A stretch of 12,729 nt of DNA from Spirochaetaceae bacterium (GTDB lineage Bacteria > Spirochaetota > Spirochaetia > B11-G9). The stretch is from contig JAUVLL010000052.1 in NCBI GenBank assembly GCA_030600745.1, positions 1-12,729 on the forward strand, in the 5' to 3' direction. Positions 6,778 through 12,729 of this stretch are shown here, in pieces; position 1 is the stretch's first letter, and each line of letters begins with the position of its first letter. Position numbers and translations under genes: made by a program. Below the pieces are notes generated by a model that saw only the letters and a program-made list of their open reading frames with translations, was not told the DNA's origin and ran no database searches.

Positions 6778-7635
6778 ATGAAAATTAGATATAAACTGGG
6801 TTTCCTTATTGGTATATATATCTCAGGAATAATAACAATTGCCCTTCTTTCGCTATATGGATGGCAGCGTACTGCAGAAATTCAGGAATCTGTTACTATC
6901 GGTGTAGAACTGCAGCTTAAGTCCAGAGAAGTCCAAAGATGAATTTGGGATATTTACAGTTACTTTTAATGAGCTCCTTGATGATCTAAAGGAAAATGTT
7001 AATAATATACTTAATCTTACAAGGGATATTGGTTCATTTATTTCAGATAAATCTGAATTAACAGACCTTTTTAATCTTGTTGCCGGGGCAGTTGTCCAGG
7101 ATACAAGTGCAGATACTTCGACAGTATTAAAATTAGAAAATAATATGTTTTATTTTGCAGCCTTAAAAGGAGAACAGCTGTCAGATAAATATAAAGAGAT
7201 ACTGCTTAAAATAGTTTCAAACCGGGTTTACAGACCTGACTCTCTTTTTGCTCTAAATCTGGATGATAATAAATTGAATGGCAGTATATTTAAATCTCTT
7301 TTAGCAGCTCCATTAATGGTAGATGGAAAAAAATATGGACTGCTTGTTTCTATTAAAACAAAATCTGAAGAAGGTTTTTCTGATCTGGGTGTTACACGGT
7401 TCAGTACATTTACCGAATATGTATCTTTAGCACTGGATAACTTTTTTAAATACAAAGAATTGATAGAGCGAAGGGAGGCCCAGTATCAGGCCCTTCAGTC
7501 TCAGGTTCAGCCTCATTTTCTTTACAATATATTAACAGTAATTCTAGGGCTTAACAGGAAAGATGATAGAGATGGTATTATTGAAACAGTTACTGCTTTA
7601 AAGGAGATGCTCAGGTATATACAATCACAGAGCAG
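6778..7635 (+). pseudogene. Sensor histidine kinase remnant (LytS/YesM-type), internally deleted and frameshifted
   Basis: Two frames hold one broken gene. Frame one (6778-6942, 54 residues) is an N-terminus with a single membrane helix (KLGFLIGIYISGIITIALLS). It ends at TGA. A second frame, open from 6908, starts with a HAMP-like stretch (SKDEFGIFTVTFNELLDDL). A GAF-like domain follows (about 7050-7450, including SLLAAPLMVDGKKYGLLVSI). Then comes the phosphoacceptor region SQVQPHFLYNIL (around 7498-7533), the His-kinase signature of LytS/YesM proteins. The frame loses family resemblance after EMLRYIQSQ and stops at 7672. Missing are the extracellular sensor and second membrane helix, and the whole HATPase domain. 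It cannot phosphorylate. The next sequence is the tail of a response regulator, so one deletion probably removed the end of the kinase and most of its partner. Confidence 0.82.
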
Positions 7636-7902
7636 ATTGGAGTCGCACAAATTGCTGATGGACTTGGTGTAACTCCAAATTATTTAAGTACATTGTATAA
7701 AAAATTTACTCATAAAACCTTTACTAAACATATTACAGATATTCGGATGGCAAAAGCCCCGGAACTTCTTAAACAAACTGGAATAAGTGTAAAAGATGCA
7801 ACAGAACTTCTTGGATATTCAAGCAGTCGTCATTTTGCACGACTTTTTAGAGAGTACTACGATATCTCTCCTTCTGAATATATAGGGAAGTGTAGAAACT
7901 GA
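7636..7902 (+). pseudogene. C-terminal AraC-type DNA-binding domain of a YesN-like response regulator (remnant)
   Basis: The frame open across 7636-7902 encodes a complete AraC/XylS DNA-binding domain. The first helix-turn-helix is VAQIADGLGVTPNYLSTLYK; the second contains ATELLGYSSSRHFARLFREY and the end motif ISPSEYI. An internal ATG at 7693 would drop half of the first helix-turn-helix. No receiver domain precedes it. Instead the sequence runs directly, in another frame, out of the truncated kinase. In intact systems a YesM-type kinase is followed by a YesN-type regulator with receiver plus AraC domain, so this is the surviving tail. It lies just upstream of the rhamnose-type transporter, whose former activator it may have been. 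Without its own start site it is unlikely to be made. Confidence 0.82.
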
Positions 7903-7915
7903 CTCTTTTCTGTAG

Positions 7916-7976
7916 ATTATAATCCTAACAGGGTTAGATCTATGGATGATATAATTGGCTAAATAAATCTAAGGAG
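7916..7976 (+). promoter_or_regulatory. Leader region of the rhamnose-type operon with nested dyad and ribosome site
   Basis: The gap holds CTAAC/GTTAG (7925-7937, 3-base loop) flanked by ATTATAATCC on the left and GGATGATATAAT (7944-7955) on the right, which are imperfect mirror copies. TATAAT at 7950-7955 could be a -10 box, but no good -35 box stands 16-18 bases upstream, as expected for an activator-dependent promoter. AAGGAG (7971-7976) is six bases before the ATG at 7983. The dyad may be an operator; this is inference. Confidence 0.4.
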
Positions 7977-7982
7977 AATGAA

Positions 7983-8228
7983 ATGAAAAAGATTTTAGTG
8001 CTTTTACTTATTTTCATGGTTTCTACAACTTTTACTTTTGCTGCAGGCGGCCGAATAGTAGATTTGGTTCCTTCAGTAGAAGAATTAATTGGACGACAGC
8101 AGGTAGAGCTAATAGCAGAACTTACAGATTATAAAGGACAGATAGGTATAGTTTCTGCAACCAGCCAGGCAACTAATCAGAATGCATGGATAAAATGGAA
8201 CTGGATATCAACCCTGATTCGCTTATAA
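7983..8228 (+). pseudogene. rhaS: Rhamnose-type (RhaS/RbsB-like) periplasmic binding protein, severely truncated
   Basis: The 81-residue frame starts with an intact signal peptide (MKKILVLLLIFMVSTTFTFA, 1-20, then AGG). It then jumps directly to a segment that in full-length rhamnose-binding proteins lies well over 100 residues in: VEELIGRQQVELIAELTD and IGIVSATSQATNQNAWIKW, the family's S-A-T-x-x-A-T-N-Q-N-A-W-I block. It ends after nine unrelated residues at 8228. Intact relatives have about 330-340 residues, so an internal deletion and a large 3' deletion are both needed. The 3' junction (near 8198) runs straight into the ATPase gene in another frame. The exported stub cannot bind sugar. 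The symbol rests on the TNQNAWI block and the mutarotase gene downstream; an AI-2 or other CUT2 system is the alternative. Confidence 0.75.
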
Positions 8229-9316
8229 AGAACTTAAGCACGGCCCAGCGCCATATGGTAGAGATTACCAAAGCGCTCTCCATAGATGCAGATGTGGTGA
8301 TAATGGATGAACCTACATCTGCTCTTACTTTAAAAGAGGTGGAAGATCTCTATAAGATAATTAATCAGTTAAAGAGTGACGGCAAGGCCATTCTTTTTAT
8401 ATCCCATAAGTTTGACGAAATTTTTTCAATTTGTGATGCATTTACCGTGTTTCGTGATGGAAAATATATTGAAAGCGGCAGGATAAGTGAATCGAGTATT
8501 GATGATATTGTTAAGATGATGGTTGGAAGATCACTGAATAAGATGTTCCCCAAAGAAAAAGCAGAGATAACTGATACAATACTGGAGGTAAAGAACTTAA
8601 GTAGAACCGGTATTTTTAAAGATATCTCTTTCTCTCTAAAGAAAGGGGAGATCCTTGGTTTTTTCGGTCTTGTTGGAGCTGGTCGTACAGAGGTAATTAG
8701 AGTTCTTTTTGGAATTGACAGAAAGAGTTCCGGTGATATTTTTATTAAAGGGAAAAATATTACAATCAATTCACCTGCTGCTGCCATGAAACAGGGAATA
8801 GCACTTATTCCGGAGGACCGTCAGGAGCAGGGAGTTATACAGGATATGAGTCTTACTCATAATATCTCTTTACCTCAAATTGATAGCCTTTTTTCTCTTG
8901 GTATTCTTAATAAAAATGTAGAGGAAACACTTACACAGGAATATGGATCTCTTATGGAGATTAAGGCGGCAGGCTGGGATGTTAATGCAAATACTTTGTC
9001 AGGCGGTAATCAGCAGAAGGTTGTAATTGCAAAATGGCTGGCCACTAATCCTTTAATACTTATTATGGATGAACCTACAAAGGGTATCGATGTAGCAACA
9101 AAGGCTGCTGTTCATAGTTTTGTCTCTGCTATGGCTGTTAAGGGGTTGGCAGTAATACTTGTTTCATCGGAATTACCCGAGATCCTGGGAATGTCTGACA
9201 GAATAATTTTGATGCATGAGGGGTTAATAACTGCATCTTTTGACAGGGATGAAGCAGATTCTGAAAAGATAATACGTGCTGCTACCGGCCAGAATACAAT
9301 CGGGGAGGCAGTATGA
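8186..9316 (+). pseudogene. rhaT: CUT2 sugar ABC transporter ATPase (RhaT/RbsA-like), lacking its N-terminal Walker A
   Basis: Family members are about 500 residues with two ATPase domains; this frame gives 376. Homology begins at LDINPDSLIKNLSTAQRHMVEI, the signature region of domain one, followed by VVIMDEPTSALT (Walker B) and ILFISHK (H-loop). The first Walker A and Q-loop, about 120 residues, are absent. Domain two is complete, with the degenerate P-loop GLVGAGRTEV normal for this family, LSGGNQQKVVIAKWLA and LILIMDEPTKGID. The ATG at 8186 has no ribosome site and lies inside the binding-protein remnant, so it is a start by default. The stop overlaps the next ATG as ATGA. It is a non-functional remnant fused at DNA level to the binding-protein gene; no frameshift is seen after the junction. 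Confidence 0.82.
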
Positions 9317-10389
9317 GGGAAATTTTAAAAAAAAGAGAATTTACACTTATTCTTATAATAGCAGTTATGCTTTTGGTAATTATAACTCAGGCACCGTCAT
9401 TTGTATCACCGACAAATATTCTTCGAATAGTAAATGATACTTCTATATTGATAATGGTCTCTATTGGTCAGTTTATGGTAATTCTAACAGGTGGTATCGA
9501 TCTGTCTGTAGGGTCAATTATTGCATTTAGCGGTATGGCAGCATCAATGATGAACCAGTACTTTCCCGAAATGCCGGTTATATTAATTTTATTTGCAGGA
9601 ATTGGGATTGGAACAATACTAGGTTTGATAAATGGAGTATTAATTGCATTTGGAAAAGTTCCTCCAATAATAACCACCCTTGGAACTATGAGTATATTCA
9701 GAGGTTTTACCTTTGTGATGAGTAAAGGTCAGTGGGTAACAGCACATGAGATGACCGAGAGTTATATGAACATACCTCATGGTGCTTTTCTTGGAATATC
9801 CAATCTGATCTGGGCTGGACTTATTGTCTCTCTTGTAATGTACTACTTTATGAAATATGTAAGAACGGGAAGAGAGATATATGCCATAGGTGGAAATAAA
9901 GTTGCTGCCCTTTTTGTTGGTGTCAAAGAAAAGAAAATAAATATTATTGTTTATACCCTTGTTGATGAAACACGGCTGGTTAATGAAGAGGGTTGGAAAG
10001 ACAGGGTAACAGGCTTAGTAACTAAATGGGAGTTTATACTGTTTATTCTTCTATTACTGGAAATTATAATCTTTTCAAATCTGACTCCATATTTTCTCAA
10101 TACATTTAATCTGTTAAATACAACATTTACCTTTTCTGAAAAAGCCATACTGGCACTGCCCATGATCTTTATAATTCTGAGCGGTGATATTGATATTTCT
10201 GTTGCAGGGATTATGGCTTTAAGTTCTTTTGCCATGGGTTTATTAAATATCTCAGCAAAAGTAATGATAATAACAACAGGTGCTCTGCTAATTATTGCTG
10301 TTCTTATACCAGGGCTTATGGATTCAATAAAGGTCAGAAATAAACTTAAGAGGCAGCAGAATTTAGAGATTAGTGAGAAAATTTCATAA
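9313..10389 (+). pseudogene. In-frame fusion of two CUT2 permeases (RhaP-like N-part plus RhaQ-like parts)
   Basis: The single 358-residue frame contains the RbsC-family signature twice: GGIDLSVGSI (60-69) and GDIDISVAGI (291-300). Residues 1 to about 216 match the first two thirds of a CUT2 permease, ending at KKINIIVYTL where intact proteins continue with a further conserved membrane segment. From about 217 a second permease starts (WEFILFILLLLEIIIFSNLT, then FSEKAILALPM). It proceeds only to MALSSFAMGLL (about 311), then jumps to a C-terminal segment (GALLIIAVLIPGLMDSIKVR). Two intact permeases would total about 650 residues. At least two deletions are therefore implied, both leaving the frame open. 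Function is unlikely because each half lacks core helices. It overlaps the ATPase frame by four bases. Confidence 0.82.
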
Positions 10390-10405
10390 GAAAGGAATAG
10401 TACAG

Positions 10406-11503
10406 ATGAATTCAAAAGAGAGAGTATTAAAAGCATTTGGTAAAATTGAGGGTAAGGCAGACAGACCACCATTACAGTTTGATCTTTGCAAACAGCTCAC
10501 AGACGCATTTGGAGAAAAATTAGGTATTAAGCCGGATTATGCTTTAAGCTACTATGAAGATCTGACTTATAGAATTTCCGCAAATGAAATACGAACTGCC
10601 ATGGGAAGTGACTGTATTGTTGTAGGTGGAACTGTTTCTTCAGATTTTGAAATAGTAACTGTAAGAGATGATATAACTTTAAATGAATTTGGTATGGAGA
10701 TGCAGCCAACTGATCTATATGTAAATGTAATTAAATGTCCACTGGATGAAGCTGAAACAGTTGAGGATATTGAAAAATATAAAATTCCGGATGCCTATGC
10801 TCCCGGCAGGTTTGAAAAGGCAAAAAGGGATATTAATAAATATGGAAAGGATTATTTTGTAATTGGGGACTGTGAACTGTCAATTTTCGAACTCGCCTGG
10901 CATTTGACTGGAATGGAATCATACATGATGGCCATGGCAATGGAGGAACCCTGGATTGCAGCATTGAATGACAAGGTTGAAGCCTGGACCCTTGGACTTG
11001 CTAAACAGCTGGTGGAATTGGGAGTGGATGCAATATGGTTTGGTGAGGATTTAGGATCTCAAACTTCCATGTTAATAAGCCCGGATATGTGGCGCAGGGA
11101 TTTTAAACCCAGATATGAACGTATGATAAAAGAACTGAAAGAAATCAATCCCAATGTAATTATAATTATGCATTCCGACGGCGCAGTTGCTCCATTAATT
11201 GATGATTTTATTAAGATGGGGATAGAGGTGTACAATCCTGTTCAGCCAAATGTTCCCGGATCGGATCCCAAAGAATTGATGGATAAATATGGCGGCAGGA
11301 TAAACTTTTTTGGTGGAATTGATCAGCAGGATCTTCTTCCTTCCGGGGACAAAGAGGCCCTAAAGAAAGAGATAGAAGAGAGAGCTGAAGTTATGGCAAA
11401 GGATGGCGGATATTTAATGGCACCTGCTCATATTATTCAGGCAGATGTAAGTATGGGAATGGTTGAGGCTATGATTGAGAATATTAAAGGGCTTGTAAAA
11501 TGA
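10406..11503 (+). CDS. Uroporphyrinogen-decarboxylase-family protein (MtaA/CmuA-like fold), function unknown
   Basis: A 365-residue soluble TIM-barrel-type protein beginning MNSKERVLKAF. The start at 10406 is chosen because AAAGGA (10391-10396) lies 9 bases upstream; an earlier in-frame ATG at 10373 would overlap the permease frame. Family features include the N-terminal NSKERVLKA, GVDAIWFGEDLGSQTSMLISPDMWR (207-230 region), MHSDGAVAPLI (255-265), EVYNPVQPN (274-282) and FFGGIDQQDLL (301-311). In corrinoid methyltransferases of this family the H-x-C pair binds zinc; here the position reads H256-S-D258, so a classical methyltransferase site is doubtful. Such genes recur next to sugar catabolic operons. 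It is intact and coupled by an ATGA overlap to the mutarotase, which suggests a role in the same sugar pathway. It is unlikely to act in haem synthesis. Confidence 0.88.
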   Translation: MNSKERVLKAFGKIEGKADRPPLQFDLCKQLTDAFGEKLGIKPDYALSYYEDLTYRISANEIRTAMGSDCIVVGGTVSSDFEIVTVRDDITLNEFGMEMQPTDLYVNVIKCPLDEAETVEDIEKYKIPDAYAPGRFEKAKRDINKYGKDYFVIGDCELSIFELAWHLTGMESYMMAMAMEEPWIAALNDKVEAWTLGLAKQLVELGVDAIWFGEDLGSQTSMLISPDMWRRDFKPRYERMIKELKEINPNVIIIMHSDGAVAPLIDDFIKMGIEVYNPVQPNVPGSDPKELMDKYGGRINFFGGIDQQDLLPSGDKEALKKEIEERAEVMAKDGGYLMAPAHIIQADVSMGMVEAMIENIKGLVK

Positions 11504-11811
11504 GAGTTGCATTTAAAATGAAGCTGAAACCAGGTTTTAAGGAAGAATATAAAAAGCGTCATGATGAACTATGGCCTGAACTTAAAACCCTGCTCAAAAA
11601 GCAGGGGGTTTCAAACTATTCCATATTTTTTGACGAGGAAACCAATATTCTTTTTGGAGTACAAAATCAGAGTGGAGAAAGCTCTTCCCAGGATCTGGGA
11701 AATCTGGAGATAGTTCAGAAATGGTGGGCCTACATGGCGGATATTATGGAGACTAATCCGGATAATTCGCCGGTGACTGTTTCTATGGATGAAGTTTTTT
11801 ATATGAAGTAG
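11500..11811 (+). CDS. rhaM: L-rhamnose mutarotase
   Basis: The 103-residue protein matches RhaM/YiiL end to end: RVAFKMKLKPGFKEEYKKRH (2-21) with the active-site His21, ELWPEL (24-29), the aromatic Tyr40, and QKWWAYMADIMETNPDNSP (73-91), the hallmark of the family. It is about the usual length of 104. RhaM interconverts the alpha and beta anomers of L-rhamnose in the cytoplasm, supplying the form used by rhamnose isomerase. Its ATG overlaps the stop of the preceding gene (ATGA), so translation is coupled. It is the best evidence that the broken CUT2 transporter upstream handled rhamnose. Rhamnose isomerase, kinase and aldolase genes are not in the window. The gene shows no damage. Confidence 0.93.
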   Translation: MRVAFKMKLKPGFKEEYKKRHDELWPELKTLLKKQGVSNYSIFFDEETNILFGVQNQSGESSSQDLGNLEIVQKWWAYMADIMETNPDNSPVTVSMDEVFYMK

Positions 11812-11842
11812 TGATTCTGTCTATATATAGTCAAGGTTGAGC

Positions 11843-11863
11843 CTAGATTCTTGTAGTATCTAG
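11843..11863 (+). other. Stem-loop after the mutarotase gene
   Basis: CTAGAT/ATCTAG (6 pairs, 9-base loop), 31 bases after the mutarotase stop. No T-run follows, so a terminator call is not supported. A second palindrome, CTATATATAG, is at 11821-11830. Either may mark the operon end. Confidence 0.3.
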
Positions 11864-11871
11864 AAGCATGG

Positions 11872-11934
11872 TTGAATATTCACGTAAAATGTATTACACT
11901 TATTAATGTGGTGCACTAAATACACTGCTGGAGG
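11872..11934 (+). promoter_or_regulatory. Candidate promoter, operator and ribosome site of the toxin-antitoxin pair
   Basis: TTGAAT (11872-11877) and TACACT (11895-11900) are spaced by 17 bases as a moderate sigma70 promoter. The -10 box abuts an imperfect palindrome, CACTTATTAATGTG (11897-11910), where an antitoxin could bind to repress its own operon. GGAGG (11930-11934) is 7 bases before the ATG at 11942 and sets the antitoxin start. Confidence 0.45.
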
Positions 11935-11941
11935 TATAGTC

Positions 11942-12175
11942 ATGTCAAATATTACAATTTCTCTGGATGATACTCTTCTCAAAAAGGCAAAAAAAATTGC
12001 AATTGATAAAGAAACCAGTTTTAATGGGCTTGTCCGGGAATATATTAATGATTTAGTCGAGAGGGAAGAGAGAAACCGTCTCTTGATGATCGAGGAACTT
12101 GACAGTTTATTTGCAGGAAGCAGCGCAGTGGTTGGAAAGAAAACCTGGACACGGAATGACCTTCATGAGCGATAA
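11942..12175 (+). CDS. Ribbon-helix-helix antitoxin of a VapBC-type pair
   Basis: A 77-residue protein. ITISLDDTLLKKAKKIA (4-20) and TSFNGLVREYINDLVERE (25-42) form a typical ribbon-helix-helix DNA-binding unit. The C-terminal part (about 50-77, ending KKTWTRNDLHER) would wrap the toxin. The start at 11942 has a GGAGG site; an ATG at 11906 in the same frame lacks one. The stop lies 11 bases inside the toxin gene, so the pair is translationally coupled. Known pairs of this type repress their own promoter as the toxin-antitoxin complex. I see no damage. The RHH fold is clear, while the exact VapB subfamily is not. Confidence 0.85.
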   Translation: MSNITISLDDTLLKKAKKIAIDKETSFNGLVREYINDLVEREERNRLLMIEELDSLFAGSSAVVGKKTWTRNDLHER

Positions 12176-12584
12176 GGTCTTTTTTGATACAAACATTCTT
12201 GTCTATGCCAATGATTCCAGTGAACCGGCAAAACAAAAAATTGCCAGATCTTTGCTAAAGGATTCTTTGGAAAAACAGAATGGCGCAATATCGGTTCAGG
12301 TCCTGAGTGAGTTCTGGGTAACAGTTACGCGTAAGATTAAGGAACCTCTTTCTGTTGAAATTGCAGAAAAAGAGATCGAATTATTGCAGTTAATGAAGAT
12401 TGTCAGCCTGGACTATCAGTTATTCAAAGATGCCCTTCGATTTCAACGATTGGTGCAGGTCTCTTACTGGGATTCCCTAATTCTTGCAGCATCACATTCG
12501 GCAGGTTGTCACACTATTTATACTGAAGACTTAAATCATGGACAGATAATGGCTGAAATGGAACTTTGTAATCCATTTTTATAG
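12165..12584 (+). CDS. PIN-domain ribonuclease toxin (VapC-like)
   Basis: A 139-residue PIN-domain protein starting MSDKVFFDTNILVYA. The four acidic metal ligands are visible: Asp8 (FFDTN), Glu49 (LSEFW), Asp103 (YWDSLILAA) and Asp122 (YTEDLNHG). The length is normal for VapC-type toxins, which cleave tRNA or rRNA and are silenced by the antitoxin encoded just upstream. The ATG at 12165 puts the conserved start of the first strand at residue 5; an ATG three codons earlier (12156) is possible. It overlaps the antitoxin gene by 11 bases. At its 3' end it overlaps by six bases the stop of a convergent gene. Confidence 0.9.
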   Translation: MSDKVFFDTNILVYANDSSEPAKQKIARSLLKDSLEKQNGAISVQVLSEFWVTVTRKIKEPLSVEIAEKEIELLQLMKIVSLDYQLFKDALRFQRLVQVSYWDSLILAASHSAGCHTIYTEDLNHGQIMAEMELCNPFL

Positions 12585-12729
12585 ACACCGTTTTCTAAAC
12601 TCTAAAGGAGAAATCCCCATAATTCTTTTAAACTGTCTTGAAAAATAGTTGCTGTCATCAAACCCTGTCCGGCTGGCAATCTCAGTAACACTGAAATTTG
12701 AATTACACAAAATTTCACTTGCCTTTTTA
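12579..12729 (-). CDS. AraC-family transcriptional regulator, C-terminal end (5' part beyond the window)
   Basis: Reading the minus strand from the window edge gives 50 codons ending at TAA (12579-12581). They are the second helix-turn-helix of an AraC/XylS domain: SVTEIASRTGFDDSNYFSRQ, FKRIMGISPLEFRKR. The first helix-turn-helix and any sensor domain lie outside. The stop lies within the 3' end of the PIN-toxin gene, so the two genes converge with a six-base overlap and no terminator between them. The target is unknown. Confidence 0.88.
   Translation of the reverse strand, partial: KKASEILCNSNFSVTEIASRTGFDDSNYFSRQFKRIMGISPLEFRKRCL

Noticed and set aside
6905..6942. Programmed frameshift linking the two kinase frames
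   Set aside because: There is no slippery heptamer, and a whole sensor region plus a membrane helix is missing, so a deletion explains the frame change better.
8365..8787. Minus-strand open frame opposite the ATPase remnant
   Set aside because: It is antisense to conserved ATPase motifs, with no start signal and no recognisable domain.
9951..10472. Minus-strand open frame across the permease end and URO-D start
   Set aside because: The hydrophobic pattern is the mirror of membrane helices on the other strand, and no ribosome site is seen.
12045..12236. Minus-strand open frame opposite the toxin-antitoxin overlap
   Set aside because: It is antisense to two well-supported genes and has no family features.
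5583..12578. Insertion sequence or phage as the cause of the gene breaks
   Set aside because: No transposase, integrase, terminal inverted repeats or target-site duplications are seen at the junctions.

Overview
The window looks like an accessory carbohydrate-transport region of a fairly low-GC, Gram-negative-type bacterium. The periplasmic binding protein has a short signal peptide ending in WA before a mature AGEKEA start, a form common in Spirochaetales sugar-binding proteins. The ATPase-less CUT1 operon with an RpiR regulator and the rhamnose-type ABC genes fit the same group. This assignment is inference from style, not from a marker gene. I see no rRNA, tRNA, CRISPR array, transposase or phage gene.

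Left part (1-5582, minus strand). One sugar-uptake operon reads right to left: an RpiR-type regulator (SIS domain), a periplasmic sugar-binding protein, two CUT1 permeases (MalF-like then MalG-like, overlapping by 8 bases), a P-loop kinase-like protein of unknown substrate, and a Gfo/Idh/MocA oxidoreductase. A near-consensus sigma70 promoter (TTGACA, 17-base spacer, TATTAT) lies so close to the regulator that the mRNA should begin at its ATG, so the transcript is probably leaderless. Four intercistronic gaps each carry an inverted repeat. The oxidoreductase is interrupted by an in-frame TAA, and recognisable sequence of the same family continues in frame beyond it to the window edge.

Centre and right (5583-11811, plus strand). 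This stretch is a graveyard of precisely truncated genes around a few intact ones. It holds a 26-codon N-terminus of a low-molecular-weight tyrosine phosphatase closed by three stops in a row; an intact Mut7-C RNase-type protein with a ubiquitin-like N-terminus; a sensor kinase missing its sensor region and its ATPase domain; the C-terminal AraC domain of a response regulator; and a rhamnose-type (CUT2) ABC system. In that system the binding protein, ATPase and both permeases have all lost large segments. The two permeases are fused in frame into one ORF that carries the family signature twice. The operon ends with two intact genes, a uroporphyrinogen-decarboxylase-family protein and an L-rhamnose mutarotase, joined by an ATGA overlap. 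The mutarotase is what ties the transporter to rhamnose.

Right end (11812-12729). A VapBC-type toxin-antitoxin pair with its own promoter region follows. It runs convergently into the C-terminal end of an AraC-family regulator on the minus strand, cut by the window edge.

Taken together, the left operon could still import a sugar if a shared ATPase is supplied from elsewhere. The rhamnose transporter cannot work as encoded. The repeated pattern of internal deletions in adjacent genes is the main oddity. It is either advanced gene decay by many deletions or an assembly artefact, and reads spanning the junctions would tell these apart.
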